A stretch of 63,078 bases of DNA from Brevibacillus invocatus (GTDB taxonomy: Bacteria; Bacillota; Bacilli; Brevibacillales; Brevibacillaceae), in NCBI RefSeq assembly GCF_003710915.1, contig NZ_RHHR01000033.1, positions 1-63,078 of the forward strand. The letters are read 5' to 3'. Below are positions 27,489 through 38,223 of this stretch, in pieces. Each line of letters opens with the position of its first letter. Position 1 is the first letter of the stretch. The position numbers and the translations under genes are program-made. The notes beneath the pieces are model-generated. The model did not search any database, had not been told where the DNA came from, and saw nothing but the letters and a program-made list of their open reading frames with translations.

Positions 27489-30400
27489 GTGATAGACGTG
27501 AACAACTTCGAATATATGAAGATCGGCTTGGCTTCCCCCGATAAGATCCGTTCGTGGTCTTTCGGGGAAGTGAAGAAGCCGGAGACGATCAACTACCGTA
27601 CATTGAAACCGGAAAAAGACGGCTTGTTCTGCGAACGCATCTTTGGACCAACCAAGGACTGGGAGTGCCATTGCGGAAAATACAAGCGCGTTCGTTATAA
27701 AGGTGTCGTGTGCGATCGTTGTGGCGTGGAAGTGACTCGCGCCAAAGTACGCCGTGAGCGGATGGGGCATATTGAACTGGCTGCCCCAGTCTCTCACATC
27801 TGGTACTTCAAAGGGATTCCTAGCCGTATGGGCTTGGTTCTCGACATGTCCCCGCGTTCCCTGGAAGAAGTGATTTATTTTGCATCTTATGTAGTCACGG
27901 ATCCAGGTGATACCCCGCTCGATAAGAAGCAGCTGCTCTCCGAAAAAGAGTATCGCAATTATCGTGAGAAATACGGACATTCTTTCCAAGCGATGATGGG
28001 TGCAGAAGCGATCAAGCGTCTGCTGGCTGAAATCGATTTGGACAAAGACGTGGAAACGCTGAAGGAAGACCTGAAAACAGCTCAAGGACAGCGTCGCAAT
28101 CGCGCGATCAAGCGCCTTGAAGTGCTGGAGGCATTCCGCAACTCCGGCAACCACCCTGACTGGATGGTGCTGGATGTACTGCCGGTTATTCCACCGGAGC
28201 TTCGCCCGATGGTTCAGCTGGATGGTGGACGTTTCGCTACCTCCGACCTGAACGACCTGTATCGTCGCGTGATCAACCGGAACAACCGTTTGAAGCGTCT
28301 CCTGGAGCTGGGTGCTCCTGACATTATCGTACAAAACGAAAAACGCATGCTGCAGGAAGCTGTCGATGCGTTGATCGATAACGGACGCCGTGGTCGTCCG
28401 GTAACTGGCCCAGGGAACCGTCCGTTGAAATCTCTCAGCCACATGCTGAAAGGTAAGCAAGGTCGTTTCCGTCAAAACCTCTTGGGTAAACGCGTTGACT
28501 ACTCCGGTCGTTCCGTTATCGTTGTCGGACCGAACCTGAAAATGTATCAGTGCGGTTTGCCGAAGGAAATGGCATTGGAGCTGTTCAAGCCGTTCGTGAT
28601 GAAAGAGCTGGTCTCCAAAGGACTCGCTCACAACATCAAGAGCGCAAAACGCAAGGTCGAGCGCGTTCAACCAGAGGTTTGGGACGTACTCGAAGACGTG
28701 ATTCGTGAGCATCCAGTGCTCTTGAACCGCGCCCCCACCTTGCACCGTCTGGGTATCCAGGCTTTTGAACCTGTATTGGTGGAAGGTCGTGCGATTCGTC
28801 TGCACCCACTCGTATGTACCGCTTACAACGCGGACTTCGACGGGGACCAGATGGCTGTTCACGTTCCGTTGTCTGCTGAGGCGCAAGCAGAAGCTCGCAT
28901 CCTCATGCTGGCAGCTCAAAACATCCTGAACCCGAAAGATGGTAAGCCGGTCGTTACTCCATCTCAGGACATGGTACTTGGTTCGTACTACCTGACACTG
29001 GAGCGCGAAGGCGAAAAAGGGGAAGGTACCGTTTATCGTGATCCGCATGATGCGATTGCGGCATATCAACAAGGCTTTATCAGCCTGCATACGCGTATCG
29101 CATTGCCGGCTAAGCGCCTGAGCAAAACCAGCTTCACTGAGAAACAAGAGGAAGCACTACTGGTTACCACTGCAGGTAAAGTGATTTTCAATGAAATTTT
29201 CCCTGCGGATTTGCCGTTCATTAACGAACCGACCAAGAGCAATCTGCAAAACATGGTGCCAGACCAGTACTTCATTTTTGATAAAGGCGTCGATGTGAAG
29301 GAGTTCATCAAGAATCTCCCGGATAGCGGCGCAGTGAAAAAAGGCTTCCTGGGTACGATCATCTCCGAGTGCTTCCGTCGCTTCGGTACGATGAAAACCT
29401 CCATGATTCTTGACAAGATCAAGGAACTGGGCTTTACGTACTCCACAAAAGCAGGTATTACGATTGCCGTAGCGGACATCGTGGTGCCTGAGAAGAAGAA
29501 AGAAATTCTTGATGAAGCTGACCAAAAGGTTGCGACTGTCATGACGCAGTTCCGTCGCGGTTTGATCACTGAAGACGAGCGCTATGACCGCGTAATCTCC
29601 ATCTGGTCAAAAGCCAAGGATGAAGTAACCGAAGTCCTGATGAAGTCGATGGATAAGTTCAACGCAATCTTCATGATGGCGAACTCCGGTGCCCGTGGTA
29701 ACGTATCCCAGATTACTCAGTTGGCTGGTATGCGCGGTCTGATGGCCAACCCGTCCGGACGAATCATCGAGTTGCCGATCAAATCCAACTTCCGTGAAGG
29801 TCTGACCGTATTGGAGTACTTTATCTCCACGCATGGTGCGCGTAAAGGTCTCGCCGATACGGCGCTGCGTACAGCGGACTCGGGTTATCTGACTCGTCGT
29901 CTGGTAGACGTTGCCCAAGACGTGATCGTTCGCGAAAAAGATTGCGGAACCGACAAAGGTATTCGTGTTTCGGCGATCAAAGATGGTAAGGAAGAGATTG
30001 AAAAGCTGTCAGATCGACTTGTCGGCCGTACATGCTTTGAGACTCTGCGCCATCCGGTAACAAAAGAAGTTATCGTGGGTCGCAACGAGGAAATCTCGGA
30101 AGAGGTTGCCGAGTATATCGAAAAAGAAGGCATCACAGAAGTATATATTCGCAACGTACTGGCTTGCCGCACTCCTCATGGAGTCTGCAAACTGTGCTAC
30201 GGTCGTAACCTGGCAACAGGTGCCGAAGTGGAAGTGGGCGAAGCGGTAGGAATTATCGCGGCTCAGTCCATCGGGGAACCTGGAACACAGCTGACCATGC
30301 GTACGTTCCATACCGGTGGGGTTGCCGGAGACGATATTACCCAAGGTTTGCCGCGTATTCAGGAGTTGTTCGAAGCGCGCAATCCGAAAGGTCAAGCGGT

Positions 30401-31112
30401 TATTTCTGAAATCGACGGGGAAGTCGTCGACATTCGTGAAGTAAAAGACCGTCGTGAAATCGAAGTACAAGGCGAAGCGGAAAACAAAGTGTACGCTGCT
30501 CCATACGGTGCACGTATCAAGGTATCTGTTGGTACGAAGCTGAATGCAGGGGATGAGCTCACGGAAGGTTCCGTTGACCCGAAAGAAATGCTGAAGGTTC
30601 GCGGCATGCGCGGTGTATCCAACTACATTTTGCAAGAGGTGCAAAAAGTGTACCGTATGCAGGGTGTGGAAATTAATGACAAGCACGTCGAAGTAATGAT
30701 CCGTCAGATGCTTCGCAAGCTGCGAGTTATTGACAGTGGAGATACTGACCTGTTGCCTGGCTCTTATGTGGAAGTTCCAGAATTTGAGCAAGCGAACACG
30801 AAAGTACTTCTTGAAGGAAAAAGCCCAGCTGTGGGTCGTCCGGTTCTCTTGGGGATTACAAAAGCGTCCCTGGAGACAGACTCCTTCCTGTCGGCAGCAT
30901 CTTTCCAGGAAACAACTCGCGTACTGACCGATGCTGCTATCAAAGGCAAGGTAGACCGTCTGCTAGGTCTGAAAGAGAACGTGATTATCGGTAAACTGGT
31001 TCCAGCAGGTACTGGTATGAACCGTTATCGCAATATCAAAGTGTCCAGTGTGGCTGACTATGAAGCAGAAGTAGCTGAAAAAGAGCAACAAGAAGCCGTT
31101 TCTGTAGAGTAA
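27489..31112 (+). CDS. rpoC: RNA polymerase beta' subunit
   Basis: A 1207-residue subunit. An N-terminal zinc finger (CHCGKY ... CDRCG) is followed by the catalytic magnesium loop NADFDGDQ (~447-454) and, later, a second cysteine cluster ([17 protein letters not shown]). The bridge-helix and trigger-loop region contains [20 protein letters not shown]. Start GTG 27489 after GGGAGGT. No intein or split is visible. Ends in a terminator. Confidence 0.98.
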   Translation: MIDVNNFEYMKIGLASPDKIRSWSFGEVKKPETINYRTLKPEKDGLFCERIFGPTKDWECHCGKYKRVRYKGVVCDRCGVEVTRAKVRRERMGHIELAAPVSHIWYFKGIPSRMGLVLDMSPRSLEEVIYFASYVVTDPGDTPLDKKQLLSEKEYRNYREKYGHSFQAMMGAEAIKRLLAEIDLDKDVETLKEDLKTAQGQRRNRAIKRLEVLEAFRNSGNHPDWMVLDVLPVIPPELRPMVQLDGGRFATSDLNDLYRRVINRNNRLKRLLELGAPDIIVQNEKRMLQEAVDALIDNGRRGRPVTGPGNRPLKSLSHMLKGKQGRFRQNLLGKRVDYSGRSVIVVGPNLKMYQCGLPKEMALELFKPFVMKELVSKGLAHNIKSAKRKVERVQPEVWDVLEDVIREHPVLLNRAPTLHRLGIQAFEPVLVEGRAIRLHPLVCTAYNADFDGDQMAVHVPLSAEAQAEARILMLAAQNILNPKDGKPVVTPSQDMVLGSYYLTLEREGEKGEGTVYRDPHDAIAAYQQGFISLHTRIALPAKRLSKTSFTEKQEEALLVTTAGKVIFNEIFPADLPFINEPTKSNLQNMVPDQYFIFDKGVDVKEFIKNLPDSGAVKKGFLGTIISECFRRFGTMKTSMILDKIKELGFTYSTKAGITIAVADIVVPEKKKEILDEADQKVATVMTQFRRGLITEDERYDRVISIWSKAKDEVTEVLMKSMDKFNAIFMMANSGARGNVSQITQLAGMRGLMANPSGRIIELPIKSNFREGLTVLEYFISTHGARKGLADTALRTADSGYLTRRLVDVAQDVIVREKDCGTDKGIRVSAIKDGKEEIEKLSDRLVGRTCFETLRHPVTKEVIVGRNEEISEEVAEYIEKEGITEVYIRNVLACRTPHGVCKLCYGRNLATGAEVEVGEAVGIIAAQSIGEPGTQLTMRTFHTGGVAGDDITQGLPRIQELFEARNPKGQAVISEIDGEVVDIREVKDRREIEVQGEAENKVYAAPYGARIKVSVGTKLNAGDELTEGSVDPKEMLKVRGMRGVSNYILQEVQKVYRMQGVEINDKHVEVMIRQMLRKLRVIDSGDTDLLPGSYVEVPEFEQANTKVLLEGKSPAVGRPVLLGITKASLETDSFLSAASFQETTRVLTDAAIKGKVDRLLGLKENVIIGKLVPAGTGMNRYRNIKVSSVADYEAEVAEKEQQEAVSVE

Positions 31113-31114
31113 AC

Positions 31115-31160
31115 CAGGAAAAACGTCCGTCTTATGGCGGACGTTTTCCTAACTAAATTT
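31115..31160 (+). terminator. terminator of rpoB-rpoC
   Basis: CGTCCG (31124-31129) with CGGACG (31138-31143), extended by AAAA/TTTT and GG/CC with a bulge, then an AT-rich tail ending in TTTTTT. Confidence 0.8.
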
Positions 31161-31175
31161 TTTAGTATACGGGCA

Positions 31176-31204
31176 TTGACATCTAATAGCCTACCTGCTA
31201 TTAT
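31176..31204 (+). promoter_or_regulatory. sigma-A promoter of rplGB (possibly the str operon)
   Basis: Perfect -35 TTGACA (31176-31181), 17-base spacer, -10 TATTAT (31199-31204). It lies between the rpoC terminator and rplGB. As no clear promoter precedes rpsL, it may also serve rpsL-rpsG-fusA. Confidence 0.87.
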
Positions 31205-31248
31205 ATTCAAGTGTGCCTGACATCTGTACTTTGGAGGATATGATCATC

Positions 31249-31503
31249 ATGTCTTATGAAAAAGTAGAGCGGGCCAAGGAGTTAACCATCGGAATCAAGC
31301 AAACGATTAAAGCCGTGGAAAACCAACAGGTTGAAGCGGTATATATCGCGAATGATGCTGATCGGCGTTTGACCCAAAAAGTCGAGCTCCTTTGCAAAGA
31401 GAAGGGTGTGCCAGTCATCCATGTGGATTCCATGCGCCGATTAGGCAAGGCGTGCGGGATCGAAGTGGGAGCGGCAACGGCCGCGATTAAAAAAAGTGGT
31501 TAA
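31249..31503 (+). CDS. rplGB: L7Ae-family RNA-binding protein (RplGB/YbxF)
   Basis: An 84-residue L7Ae/L30e-fold protein. B. subtilis YbxF binds kink-turn RNA; its cellular target is uncertain. The family RNA-contact segment is present (YIANDADRRL ... MRRLGKACGIEVGAATAAI). I chose ATG 31249 (MSYEKV) by alignment; GGAGG lies 12 bases upstream, a slightly long spacing, while an in-frame ATG at 31240 is too close to it. Position before rpsL is conserved in Bacillales. Confidence 0.93.
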   Translation: MSYEKVERAKELTIGIKQTIKAVENQQVEAVYIANDADRRLTQKVELLCKEKGVPVIHVDSMRRLGKACGIEVGAATAAIKKSG

Positions 31504-31625
31504 CGATGTTTTTGTTTGGTTATTACACGTTGCGTAATACTGGACAAGAACTTTCTATTTGACCTCAAAATGACTCACCTGGATCTGTGGTCTTGAGATT
31601 GGGTATTAAGAAGGGAGGTAACATC

Positions 31626-32069
31626 ATGCCTACAATTAACCAATTGGTGCGTAAAGGTCGCGAGGATAAGGTTGTGAAATCGAAGTCCCCAGCTCTTCAA
31701 AAAGGGTACAACAGCTTCAAGAAAAGCCAAACCAACCAAAGCTCTCCTCAAAAACGTGGTGTTTGCACTCGTGTAGGTACCATGACTCCGAAAAAACCGA
31801 ACTCCGCGTTGCGTAAATACGCTCGTGTGCGTTTGACTAACGGAATCGAGGTAACAGCTTACATCGGTGGTATCGGCCACAACCTGCAAGAGCATAGCGT
31901 CGTGCTGGTGCGCGGCGGTCGTGTAAGAGACTTGCCAGGGGTACGCTACCATATCGTTCGTGGTGCACTTGACACTGCTGGTGTGAACAACCGTAAACAA
32001 GGTCGTTCCAAATACGGTACTAAACGTCCGAAGCCAGGTCAAGCAGCTGCAGCTGCGAAAAAGAAATAA
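31626..32069 (+). CDS. rpsL: 30S ribosomal protein S12
   Basis: A 147-residue decoding-centre protein. The [10 protein letters not shown] loop holds K56 (E. coli K43 equivalent), intact. The second decoding loop reads GGRVRDLPG: residue 101 is Arg (codon AGA, 31926-31928), whereas B. subtilis and E. coli have Lys here, and changes at this Lys, including Lys to Arg in other species, confer streptomycin resistance. A short Ala/Lys-rich C-terminal tail (QAAAAAKKK) lengthens the protein. ATG 31626 follows GGGAGGT; an upstream in-frame start at 31587 lacks an RBS. First gene of rpsL-rpsG-fusA-tuf. Confidence 0.97.
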   Translation: MPTINQLVRKGREDKVVKSKSPALQKGYNSFKKSQTNQSSPQKRGVCTRVGTMTPKKPNSALRKYARVRLTNGIEVTAYIGGIGHNLQEHSVVLVRGGRVRDLPGVRYHIVRGALDTAGVNNRKQGRSKYGTKRPKPGQAAAAAKKK

Positions 32070-32122
32070 GAAAGCGCCTGTGAAGTGGCGTAGATTTATA
32101 TCGAAAAGAAGGAGGGAATACG

Positions 32123-32593
32123 ATGCCTCGTAAAGGTCCTGTAGCTCGACGTGACGTGCTGCCTGATCCTATTCACAACAGCAAACTGGTTACTCGTCTG
32201 ATTAACCGTCTGATGTTGGATGGTAAACGCGGTGTAGCTCAAAATATCCTCTACAACGCATTTGACATCATTCAGGAGCGCACAGGTCGCAATCCGATGG
32301 AAGTGTTTGAAGAAGCACTGAAAAACGTAATGCCAGTACTGGAAGTAAAAGCTCGCCGTGTAGGTGGTGCCAACTACCAAGTTCCAATCGAAGTAAAACC
32401 AGAGCGCCGCACCACTCTTGGTCTGCGTTGGATGGTGAACTACTCCCGTAACCGCGGTGAGAAAACGATGGAACAACGTCTGGCTAACGAAATCATGGAT
32501 GCAGCTAACAACACTGGTGCAGCTGTGAAAAAACGTGAAGACACGCACAAAATGGCTGAAGCAAACAAAGCGTTTGCACACTATCGTTGGTAG
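32123..32593 (+). CDS. rpsG: 30S ribosomal protein S7
   Basis: A 156-residue primary assembly protein of the 30S head that lines the E site. Conserved segments [17 protein letters not shown] and [19 protein letters not shown] are present. RBS AAGGAGGGA. In E. coli S7 represses the str operon by binding its mRNA; no such site is recognised here. A weak hairpin with a T-rich tail follows before fusA. Confidence 0.98.
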   Translation: MPRKGPVARRDVLPDPIHNSKLVTRLINRLMLDGKRGVAQNILYNAFDIIQERTGRNPMEVFEEALKNVMPVLEVKARRVGGANYQVPIEVKPERRTTLGLRWMVNYSRNRGEKTMEQRLANEIMDAANNTGAAVKKREDTHKMAEANKAFAHYRW

Positions 32594-32603
32594 AATCCAA
32601 AAC

Positions 32604-32635
32604 GGGTGTCTGTTTTGGACACCCTTATCTTTTTA
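32604..32635 (+). terminator. weak attenuator-like hairpin between rpsG and fusA
   Basis: GGGTGTC (32604-32610) pairs with GACACCC (32618-32624), 7-base loop, then TTATCTTTTT. It may reduce readthrough between rpsG and fusA. Confidence 0.55.
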
Positions 32636-32662
32636 CACTCGAGTATGGAAGGAGCACACCTA

Positions 32663-34741
32663 ATGGCTCGCGAGTTCTCTTTGCCGAATACGCGTAATAT
32701 CGGTATCATGGCTCACATTGATGCTGGTAAGACGACCACGACTGAGCGTATTCTGTTCTACACCGGTCGCGTTCACAAAATTGGTGAGACGCACGAAGGT
32801 GCGGCTACCATGGACTGGATGGAACAAGAACAAGAGCGCGGTATCACCATCACTTCTGCTGCTACTACTGCTCAGTGGAAAGGCCATCGAATCAACATCA
32901 TCGATACGCCTGGACACGTAGACTTCACTGTTGAAGTTGAGCGCTCCCTGCGCGTTCTTGACGGTGCTGTTACCGTTTTTGACGCAAAAGGCGGTGTAGA
33001 GCCACAGACTGAAACCGTATGGCGTCAAGCTGACAAATACGGTGTTCCGCGTCTTTGCTACATCAACAAAATGGATATCCTCGGTGCTAACTTCGATATG
33101 TGCTTGGAGCAGATCAAATCTCGCTTGGGCGCGAATCCTGTTGCGATCCAATATCCAATCGGTGCTGAAGACCAGTTCAAAGGTATGGTTGACCTTATTG
33201 AGATGAAGGCGATCATCTACACGGATGACCTGGGTAAAACATCCGACGCTGTAGAAATCCCTGCTGACCTGAAAGACAAATGCGAAGAGCTTCGTCTGGC
33301 GTTGGTGGAGGCTGCTGCAGAACAAGATGAAGAGCTGATGATGAAGTACCTGGAAGGTGAAGAACTGACTAACGATGAAATTCGTGCAGCTCTGCGTAAA
33401 GGTACAATTGGAGTAAAACTCGTTCCGGTAATGTGCGGTTCTTCTTACCGTAATAAAGGCGTTCAGCCTATGCTGGATAACGTAGTTGCGTACCTGCCAT
33501 CTCCAGTGGATATCCCTGCGATCAAAGGTACTTTGCCAGACTCCGAGGACGAAGTGACTCGTCCAGCAGACGACAACGGTCCGTTCTCCGCTCTTGCGTT
33601 CAAGATCATGACCGACCCGTACGTTGGCCGCCTGACCTTCTTCCGCGTGTATTCTGGCGTATTGAACTCCGGTTCCTACGTATTAAACTCTACGAAAGGC
33701 AAACGCGAGCGTGTAGGCCGCATCCTGCAAATGCACGCAAACCACCGCGAAGAAATCCAAACGGTTTACTCCGGTGACATCGCTGCCGCAGTAGGTTTGA
33801 AAGATACGACAACTGGTGATACTCTGTGTGATGAAAAGGCTCCTGTAATCCTGGAGTCCATGGTATTCCCAGAGCCAGTTATCCACGTCGCGATCGAACC
33901 AAAATCCAAAGCAGACCAAGACAAGATGGGTGTCGCCCTGTCCAAACTGTCTGAAGAGGATCCAACGTTCAGAACCCATACAGATGAAGAAACCGGTCAA
34001 ACGATCATTTCCGGTATGGGTGAGCTTCACCTGGAGATCATTGTTGACCGCATGAAGCGTGAGTTCAAAGTAGAAGCGAACGTAGGTGCTCCACAGGTAG
34101 CTTATCGCGAGACATTCCGCAGTCAAGCGAAAGTGGAAGGTAAATTCGTTCGTCAATCCGGTGGTCGTGGTCAATACGGTCACGTTTGGGTTGAGTTTGC
34201 TCCGCTCGAACCAGGTCAAGGCTTCCAGTTTGAGAACAAAATCGTCGGTGGTGTAGTACCAAGAGAATACATCCCGGCTGTTCAAGCTGGTATCGAAGAA
34301 GCAATGAAAAATGGTGTTATCGCCGGCTTCCCGCTGGTCGATATCAAAGCTACTATCGTAGACGGTAGCTACCATGACGTTGACTCCTCCGAGATGGCGT
34401 TTAAAGTAGCAGGTTCCCTCGCTTTGAAAGAAGCTGCGAAAAAATGCGGCGCTGTCATTCTTGAGCCAATCATGAAAGTAGAAGTCGTTATGCCTGAAGA
34501 GTACATGGGCGACGTAATGGGTGACCTGAACTCCCGCCGTGGTCGCATCGAAGGTATGGAAGCTCGTGCAAACGCACAAGCGATCCGTGCAATGGTGCCA
34601 CTGTCCGAGATGTTCGGCTACTCCACTGTACTTCGTTCCCGTACCCAAGGTCGCGGTACCTACTCTATGGAAATTGACCATTACGAAGAAGTACCGAAGT
34701 TCATCGCTGAAGAGATCATCAAGAAATCCAAAGGCGAATAA
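32663..34741 (+). CDS. fusA: Elongation factor G
   Basis: A 692-residue translocation GTPase. G1 [13 protein letters not shown]3 DTPGHVDF and G4 NKMD are intact, followed by domains II-V; domain IV with [13 protein letters not shown] is present. I chose ATG 32663 after GGAAGGAG, consistent with the family N-terminus MAREFSL. An in-frame start at 32606 lies inside the intergenic hairpin. Part of the str operon. Confidence 0.98.
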   Translation: MAREFSLPNTRNIGIMAHIDAGKTTTTERILFYTGRVHKIGETHEGAATMDWMEQEQERGITITSAATTAQWKGHRINIIDTPGHVDFTVEVERSLRVLDGAVTVFDAKGGVEPQTETVWRQADKYGVPRLCYINKMDILGANFDMCLEQIKSRLGANPVAIQYPIGAEDQFKGMVDLIEMKAIIYTDDLGKTSDAVEIPADLKDKCEELRLALVEAAAEQDEELMMKYLEGEELTNDEIRAALRKGTIGVKLVPVMCGSSYRNKGVQPMLDNVVAYLPSPVDIPAIKGTLPDSEDEVTRPADDNGPFSALAFKIMTDPYVGRLTFFRVYSGVLNSGSYVLNSTKGKRERVGRILQMHANHREEIQTVYSGDIAAAVGLKDTTTGDTLCDEKAPVILESMVFPEPVIHVAIEPKSKADQDKMGVALSKLSEEDPTFRTHTDEETGQTIISGMGELHLEIIVDRMKREFKVEANVGAPQVAYRETFRSQAKVEGKFVRQSGGRGQYGHVWVEFAPLEPGQGFQFENKIVGGVVPREYIPAVQAGIEEAMKNGVIAGFPLVDIKATIVDGSYHDVDSSEMAFKVAGSLALKEAAKKCGAVILEPIMKVEVVMPEEYMGDVMGDLNSRRGRIEGMEARANAQAIRAMVPLSEMFGYSTVLRSRTQGRGTYSMEIDHYEEVPKFIAEEIIKKSKGE

Positions 34742-34769
34742 TTTCCGTGCACGACTTTATTTGGAAACC

Positions 34770-34819
34770 AGAAAGGTTTACAATATGGAAGGGAAACCTG
34801 AGGTAGGGTAAACCTTTCT
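34770..34819 (+). other. long hairpin in the tuf leader
   Basis: AGAAAGGTTTAC (34770-34781) pairs perfectly with GTAAACCTTTCT (34808-34819). A competing AGGTTT/AAACCT pairing exists with the segment at 34794-34799 inside the loop. No T-run follows. A weak internal promoter -10 (TACAAT, 34779-34784) overlaps the 5' arm. Confidence 0.65.
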
Positions 34820-34861
34820 ACAAACTATAAAACCCTTATATTTAAGGAGGCTTTAGCTCTC

Positions 34862-36052
34862 ATGGCAAAAGAAAAATTTGAGCGTAATAAACCGCACGTT
34901 AACATTGGTACTATCGGTCACGTTGACCATGGTAAAACTACCCTGACTGCTGCTATTACAACTGTATTGGCACAACAAGGTAAAGCAAAAGCTATGAACT
35001 ACGCTGCGATCGATGCTGCTCCTGAAGAAAAAGAGCGCGGTATCACAATCAACACAGCACACGTTGAGTACGAAACTGAAAACCGTCACTATGCTCACGT
35101 AGATTGCCCTGGTCACGCGGACTATGTGAAAAACATGATTACTGGTGCTGCTCAAATGGACGGAGCGATCCTGGTTGTATCCGCAGCTGATGGCCCAATG
35201 CCACAAACTCGCGAGCACATCCTGCTCTCCAAACAAGTAGGCGTACCTTACATCGTAGTATTCATGAACAAATGCGACATGGTAGACGATGAAGAGTTGC
35301 TGGAACTGGTTGAAATGGAAATTCGTGACCTGTTGTCCCAATACGAATTCCCAGGTGACGATACTCCAGTAATCAAAGGTTCTGCTAAAGAAGCTTTGGA
35401 TAACCCAACTGGTGAGTGGGCTAAGAAAATCGCTGAGCTGATGGAAGCTGTTGACAGCTACATTCCAACTCCTGAGCGTGCAACTGACAAGCCTTTCCTG
35501 ATGCCTGTAGAGGACGTATTCACCATTACTGGTCGTGGTACTGTTGCTACTGGTCGCGTAGAGCGCGGTGTAGTTAAAGTTGGTGACCAAGTAGAGATCG
35601 TAGGTCTCGCTGAAGAAACAAAAACTACAACTGTAACTGGTGTTGAGATGTTCCGCAAATTGCTGGATTCCGCTCAAGCTGGTGACAACATCGGTGCCCT
35701 GCTGCGCGGTGTTGAGCGTAAAGATATCGAGCGTGGACAATGCTTGGCGAAACCAGCTTCCGTTAAGCCTTACACCAAGTTCAAAGCAGAAGTTTACGTT
35801 TTGTCCAAAGAAGAGGGCGGACGTCACACTCCTTTCTTTGCTAACTACCGTCCACAATTCTACTTCCGTACAACTGACGTTACAGGTATCATCCAACTGC
35901 CAGAAGGCGTTGAAATGATCATGCCTGGCGACAACACTGAGTTCACCGTTGAACTGATCGCTCCAGTAGCGATGGAACAAGGTACTCGTTTCGCGATCCG
36001 CGAAGGTGGCCGTACAGTAGGTGCAGGCGTAGTAGCTTCCATCGAAGCTTAA
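34862..36052 (+). CDS. tuf: Elongation factor Tu
   Basis: A 396-residue GTPase that brings aminoacyl-tRNA to the ribosome. G1 [10 protein letters not shown]3 DCPGHADY, G4 NKCD and the C-terminal domain III ([17 protein letters not shown]) are intact. RBS AAGGAGG. Last gene of the rpsL-rpsG-fusA-tuf unit, with its own long hairpin leader upstream and a strong terminator downstream. Codon use is strongly biased, as expected for one of the most abundant proteins. Confidence 0.98.
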   Translation: MAKEKFERNKPHVNIGTIGHVDHGKTTLTAAITTVLAQQGKAKAMNYAAIDAAPEEKERGITINTAHVEYETENRHYAHVDCPGHADYVKNMITGAAQMDGAILVVSAADGPMPQTREHILLSKQVGVPYIVVFMNKCDMVDDEELLELVEMEIRDLLSQYEFPGDDTPVIKGSAKEALDNPTGEWAKKIAELMEAVDSYIPTPERATDKPFLMPVEDVFTITGRGTVATGRVERGVVKVGDQVEIVGLAEETKTTTVTGVEMFRKLLDSAQAGDNIGALLRGVERKDIERGQCLAKPASVKPYTKFKAEVYVLSKEEGGRHTPFFANYRPQFYFRTTDVTGIIQLPEGVEMIMPGDNTEFTVELIAPVAMEQGTRFAIREGGRTVGAGVVASIEA

Positions 36053-36065
36053 TTGCCTATACAAG

Positions 36066-36103
36066 AGAGACCCGACAGCTTTATGGTTGTCGGGTCTTTT
36101 TTT
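36066..36103 (+). terminator. terminator of the str operon
   Basis: AGACCCGACA (36068-36077) pairs with TGTCGGGTCT (36088-36097), then seven T. Confidence 0.93.
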
Positions 36104-36215
36104 CATGCTTGGATTGATCGATTATTTCAATAACTGTGATCTAAATGATTCTACAGCAGGTGACAAGCGTGTTGTGCTACAATACCAACATTGATTTGGA
36201 TTGGGGATAACACAT

Positions 36216-37142
36216 ATGAAGAATAAAGAAGGCCTATTATTCCTTATGCTGGCCGTTGTGGTCACTTTCTGGGGTCTTAATGTTGTAATGGTCAAATACT
36301 TGACTACATTTCCGCCATTATTTGTCTCATCATTGCGCATGACGCTTGCAGCTGCTTGTTTTCTTCCGGTTATTGCGGCGTACCACAAGAGTTTACGACT
36401 TTCCAAGGTGGATTGGATACTGCTAGCTGGAGTGGGGGCGACATCGATCGCGCTTCATCAAATCACCATGACGATTGGCGTGCAGTATACTACGGCTGGC
36501 AACGGGTCACTCATTCTCGGTCTCAATCCATTGGCAACTGGACTGCTTGCGATGCTGTTTTTGGGAGAGGGGATGACCTGGAGAAAGGCTTTGGGAATTG
36601 GGGTTGGATTTTCGGGGGTTTTGATTGTTGTCATCTCGCAGCATGGTGCTGTACAGATGAACGGCGTGGGCGATGCCATTATGTTTTTCTCCATGCTAAT
36701 GTATGTTACAGGCGGACTGTTGATTCGCAAGCTGGTAATTCGTGGTGTTCCTGTATTGTTGATCACGGCACTGGCCCAGGTGTTTGGCATGGTATTTCTC
36801 TGGTCGGTGGCATTGGTGGATCAACCTGTTTCTTATTATATGAATATCGATATTAGCGGATTTCAGTGGCTGGTCATCCTGGCTTCAGCCGTCTTTTCTT
36901 CCGCTTTAGGTACGCTGGGCTGGAATTATGGCATACGACAGCTCGGAGCAAGCCGGACGGCTATCTTTTTAAATGGCATGCCGTTTGCCAGCTTGGTGTT
37001 TGCTGCGATCTTTCTGGGTGAACGGTTGCAGCTGGTACATCTGCTTGCGTTATTTATGATTGTGCTGGGCGTATATCTGGGGTCAAAAAAAATACCACAG
37101 CCAGCTATCGGCTCACCTGTTGAATCGACGACAAAAGCGTAG
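36216..37142 (+). CDS. EamA/DMT-family transporter
   Basis: A 308-residue membrane protein with about ten hydrophobic helices in two EamA repeats (first around FWGLNVVMVKYLTT, second after residue ~150). Drug/metabolite-transporter superfamily; the substrate cannot be told from sequence. Start ATG 36216 follows GGGGAT by 8 bases; TTG 36201 is an alternative. It is flanked by the tuf terminator and a terminator shared with the globin gene, so it is monocistronic. It is inserted between tuf and rpsJ, which are close neighbours in many Firmicutes. Confidence 0.9.
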   Translation: MKNKEGLLFLMLAVVVTFWGLNVVMVKYLTTFPPLFVSSLRMTLAAACFLPVIAAYHKSLRLSKVDWILLAGVGATSIALHQITMTIGVQYTTAGNGSLILGLNPLATGLLAMLFLGEGMTWRKALGIGVGFSGVLIVVISQHGAVQMNGVGDAIMFFSMLMYVTGGLLIRKLVIRGVPVLLITALAQVFGMVFLWSVALVDQPVSYYMNIDISGFQWLVILASAVFSSALGTLGWNYGIRQLGASRTAIFLNGMPFASLVFAAIFLGERLQLVHLLALFMIVLGVYLGSKKIPQPAIGSPVESTTKA

Positions 37143-37163
37143 GGATCGCCCCTACGCTTTTGT
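37131..37163. terminator. bidirectional terminator, EamA gene and globin gene
   Basis: Perfect 14-bp stem ACAAAAGCGTAGGG (37131-37144) with CCCTACGCTTTTGT (37150-37163), loop ATCGC. It overlaps the last codons of the transporter and can serve both converging genes. Confidence 0.88.
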
Positions 37164-37171
37164 GTTTCTGC

Positions 37172-37561
37172 TTACGCTTGCTCCCACTGGTTAACCATAT
37201 GATGCGCAGTGATGCGAAGACGATCAAAGATATGATCTCGAATTTCACCTTCCAGCCCCGTTCGATCCATCGCTTCCTTCATACAAGCCAGCCATGCTTC
37301 TGCCTGGACAGTGCCAATAGGGAAGCGAAGGTGGCGGGCTCTTAGCATCGGATGGCCATGCTTTTCGGTATACAAGGTAGGGCCCCCGAGAAACTGTGTA
37401 AGGAACTGATACTGCCTTTCCTTCACTTCAGTAAAATCCTCAGGAAAAAGCGGAGAAATATCCGGGTGCTGCTTTACCAGATCATAAAAGGTATCAACAA
37501 GGCGAGCCAGTACTTCTGCTCCACCAATCAATTCATAAGGTGTTTTGCTCCAATCAGACAT
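37172..37561 (-). CDS. truncated haemoglobin, group II
   Basis: A 129-residue 2-on-2 globin similar to B. subtilis YjbI. Visible family features: the GG pair near the start (LIGGAEVL), the B-helix Phe-Tyr pair (LVDTFYDLV), the proximal histidine in RARHLRFPIG and the Trp of helix G (QAEAWLACM) typical of group II. It should bind haem and oxygen or handle nitric oxide and peroxide; the role here is not known. RBS AAAGGAGGT on the minus strand fits the start at 37561. It is convergent with the EamA gene inside an otherwise plus-strand ribosomal region. Confidence 0.94.
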   Translation of the reverse strand: MSDWSKTPYELIGGAEVLARLVDTFYDLVKQHPDISPLFPEDFTEVKERQYQFLTQFLGGPTLYTEKHGHPMLRARHLRFPIGTVQAEAWLACMKEAMDRTGLEGEIRDHIFDRLRITAHHMVNQWEQA

Positions 37562-37750
37562 CTGTAAAGACCTCCTTTACTCACACATTCCATCCTAGTA
37601 TAACGGGTTCTTTCAATTATAGGAAGGTAAGGCCAGGAGTTGGCAGGGAATCCCGCTTGCCTTTCTAGAGTTAAATCTGTATTATAGGCAAGGTGAGTCT
37701 TGCAACGAGACTTGCTTGTACAAAAATATTGCGGGAAACACAGAAAAAAC

Positions 37751-37779
37751 TTGCGTTGCCCAATAGATTTTAGTACAAT
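37751..37779 (+). promoter_or_regulatory. sigma-A promoter of the S10 operon
   Basis: -35 TTGCGT (37751-37756), 17-base spacer, -10 TACAAT (37774-37779). The leader to rpsJ is ~130 bases. The rest of the 37562-37750 gap holds no gene. Confidence 0.82.
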
Positions 37780-37826
37780 ATGTAATGTTGGTCATGGACT
37801 TGCGATGATGTGGGAGGTTGCTGACA

Positions 37827-37877
37827 CACCCGGCCCCTTTGCCATGACCGGGGTGCAGGATATTTCCACGGAGAAAT
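37827..37877 (+). other. S10-operon leader hairpins
   Basis: Two stems in the leader: CACCCGG (37827-37833) with CCGGGGTG (37848-37855) and one bulge, then ATTTC/GAAAT (37862-37866 with 37873-37877). No terminator tail. The E. coli S10 operon is controlled by L4 through its leader; whether this is analogous is unknown. Confidence 0.5.
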
Positions 37878-37887
37878 GTCTGTTTAG

Positions 37888-38220
<333 letters not shown>

Positions 38221-38223
<3 letters not shown>

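Noticed and set aside
27183..29147. 654-codon open frame on the minus strand opposite the rpoB-rpoC junction
   Set aside because: Spans two certain genes, has no RBS or domain, and reflects codon bias.
23920..31112. Inteins, rifampicin-resistance changes or splits in rpoB/rpoC
   Set aside because: Both proteins are continuous, of family length, and the rifampicin pocket looks wild type.
31512..31540. Possible rpsL promoter TTGTTT - 17 - TAATAC
   Set aside because: Only three of six matches in each box; the rplGB promoter upstream is much better.
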